A stretch of 5,156 bases of DNA from Candidatus Bathyarchaeota archaeon (GTDB lineage: Archaea; Thermoproteota; Bathyarchaeia; EX4484-135; B24-G1): assembly GCA_003662535.1 (NCBI GenBank), contig QMYG01000057.1, positions 1 to 5,156 on the forward strand, written 5' to 3'. A program made the position numbers and the translations under genes. Below are positions 4,298 through 5,156 of this stretch, one piece after another. Within the stretch, counting starts at the first letter, position 1; each line of letters begins with the position of its first letter. The notes beneath the pieces were generated by a model. The model had not been told where the DNA came from. It worked only from the letters and a program-made list of their open reading frames with translations, and did not search any database.

Positions 4298-5156
4298 ATG
4301 GCCGGCAAGGTCATAGACTTCCACGTCCATCCTCTTCCCACACTCGAAGACGAGAAACTCCTGCAGGAGCTGGACTCAGCCAGCGTCGAACTCTGCGTCC
4401 TCCTAGCAGTAGACGTGGACCCATCAGCGTTAGATAGGACAATTAATGGTAGACCCTTCACCTACACGCTGGTAGACTATGGCGTCTGGGACCTCCGTGC
4501 CCTCGATTCTGCTAGGGAGATTCTTCGTCTCGCTAGGACGCCTAATAGGCGTGTAGCCGAGCTTGTTAGGCGTCATCCCAGAAGGTTCGTCGGCTTCGGC
4601 TCCGTGAACCCCGCTAGGAGCAGGAGTGAAGTCGAGGAGGGCCTAGAGCAGGTCAAGCACCTAGGCCTAAAAGGCATAAAGCTCCTGCCGACGCTACAAA
4701 TGTTCAGCCCAAACCGTGATAGGCGGAGGCTCGAGCAAATCTTTGAGTTCTGCAGGACTGAAAACTGGATAATCGTCTACCACACAGGGTGCGACCCGGG
4801 GATATGGGAGATTCCAGCCCTCTGCGACAGCGCCAGGCCAGAACTCCTAGAGCCGATTCTCAAGAAGTACCGAGATGTGCCAGTAGTCCTCGCCCACATG
4901 GGAGCCTACAGTTCGAGGTTCCCGGGGATATGGTTCGAGGACGCCCTCAAGGTTGGTAGACGATACAGCAACGTCTGGTTCGACGTAGCAGCGGTCCCCT
5001 ACCTGCTCAGGGAGAGGCCCTACGTGGAGGCAATCAGGCAAGCCACGGGCCTAGACAGGGTTCTCTTCGGCTCCGACTACCCGGTGGTCTACGGCCTGAG
5101 CATAGCGGACGCAGTGGAAGAGATACGGTTCTCTCCGGCGCTTACGGAGGAGGAAA
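4298..5156 (+). CDS. Amidohydrolase-2 family metal-dependent hydrolase/decarboxylase, C-terminus cut by window edge
   Basis: This is a TIM-barrel metal-dependent hydrolase of the amidohydrolase-2 family (PF04909), whose members hydrolyse or decarboxylate aromatic and other carboxylated substrates. I translated 286 residues from ATG 4298 without interruption to the window end. Metal and catalytic motifs are in place: VIDFHVHP (5-12, ligands His9 and His11, with Asp7), FVGFGSVNP (97-105), GLKGIKLLPTLQMFSPN (123-139), the ligand His162 in YHTG, His200 in LAHMG, and the catalytic Asp260 in LFGSDYP. Total length in this family is often 280-350 residues, so only a short C-terminal part is probably missing. 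Substrate cannot be assigned. The ATG is supported by a TATA box at the leaderless distance and by the immediate DFHVHP motif. It follows the DUF166 gene on the same strand but probably has its own transcript. Confidence 0.92.
   Translation, partial: MAGKVIDFHVHPLPTLEDEKLLQELDSASVELCVLLAVDVDPSALDRTINGRPFTYTLVDYGVWDLRALDSAREILRLARTPNRRVAELVRRHPRRFVGFGSVNPARSRSEVEEGLEQVKHLGLKGIKLLPTLQMFSPNRDRRRLEQIFEFCRTENWIIVYHTGCDPGIWEIPALCDSARPELLEPILKKYRDVPVVLAHMGAYSSRFPGIWFEDALKVGRRYSNVWFDVAAVPYLLRERPYVEAIRQATGLDRVLFGSDYPVVYGLSIADAVEEIRFSPALTEEE

Larger units (their letters stand above)
138..4962. repeat. Dispersed octamer GGTAGACG (11 copies; 7-mer core GGTAGAC 15 copies)
   Basis: GGTAGACG on the plus strand begins at 138, 994, 2624, 3576 and 4955. 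Its complement CGTCTACC begins at 1252, 1721, 3101, 3383, 4133 and 4774. Four more copies match only the 7-base core: 856 and 1884 (as GTCTACC), 4448 and 4471 (as GGTAGAC). Random expectation with even base use is about 0.16 for the octamer and 0.63 for the 7-mer, counting both strands (my arithmetic). Copies lie in every gene except dfx, plus one between dfx and sfsA, and encode Val-Tyr, Gly-Arg, Val-Asp or Ser-Thr depending on frame. Orientation is balanced. Role unknown. Confidence 0.8.

Noticed and set aside
212..4616. Frequent GCTAGG/CCTAGC hexamers
   Set aside because: Mostly explained by Ala-Arg or similar codon pairs and heavy AGG use; enrichment is modest compared with GGTAGACG.
4136..5041. 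Minus-strand open frames and a plus-strand frame (4234-4437) around the amidohydrolase
   Set aside because: They conflict with the continuous amidohydrolase reading frame, which carries all the metal-binding motifs.

Overview
The window looks like chromosomal DNA from an anaerobic, probably thermophilic archaeon; a Thermoproteota/TACK-type lineage is my guess. Supporting signs are TATA-box promoters without bacterial -35/-10 pairs, probable leaderless genes, strong GGAGG-type ribosome sites inside operons, frequent TTG/GTG starts, heavy AGG use for arginine, a LysM-type Lrp regulator, a DUF166 protein (a mainly archaeal family) and an anaerobe-type superoxide reductase. Placement below the domain level is inference. 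There are no RNA genes, insertion sequences or CRISPR arrays, and no gene-free stretch exceeds 300 bases.

Layout. Positions 1-1627 hold a minus-strand operon transcribed leftward: a PadR-family regulator, an ABC-2 type ATPase, and a permease cut by the window edge. The genes are packed with a 3-nt gap and a 4-nt TTGA overlap. Positions 1674-2096 hold a minus-strand Lrp/AsnC regulator. Divergent from it, at 2231-2608, is a class II desulfoferrodoxin (superoxide reductase) whose metal ligands fall at the same residue numbers as I recall for the Desulfoarculus baarsii enzyme. The plus strand continues with an SfsA homologue (2703-3422), a DUF166 protein (3534-4247) and an amidohydrolase-2 family metal hydrolase (4298 to the right edge, incomplete).

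How they work together. The left operon is a self-contained regulator plus exporter. The Lrp gene and the superoxide reductase share a divergent control region with one near-symmetric TATA element and a 21-bp-spaced direct repeat, so cross-regulation is possible. The right-hand genes face the same way, but each has a possible promoter of its own, so no common pathway is evident.

The most unusual feature is not a gene. The octamer GGTAGACG (either strand) occurs 11 times in 5.16 kb, and its 7-base core GGTAGAC 15 times, against chance expectations well below one. It lies in several reading frames encoding different dipeptides and also between genes, so it is a DNA-level signal comparable in kind to uptake sequences, HIP1 or Chi.
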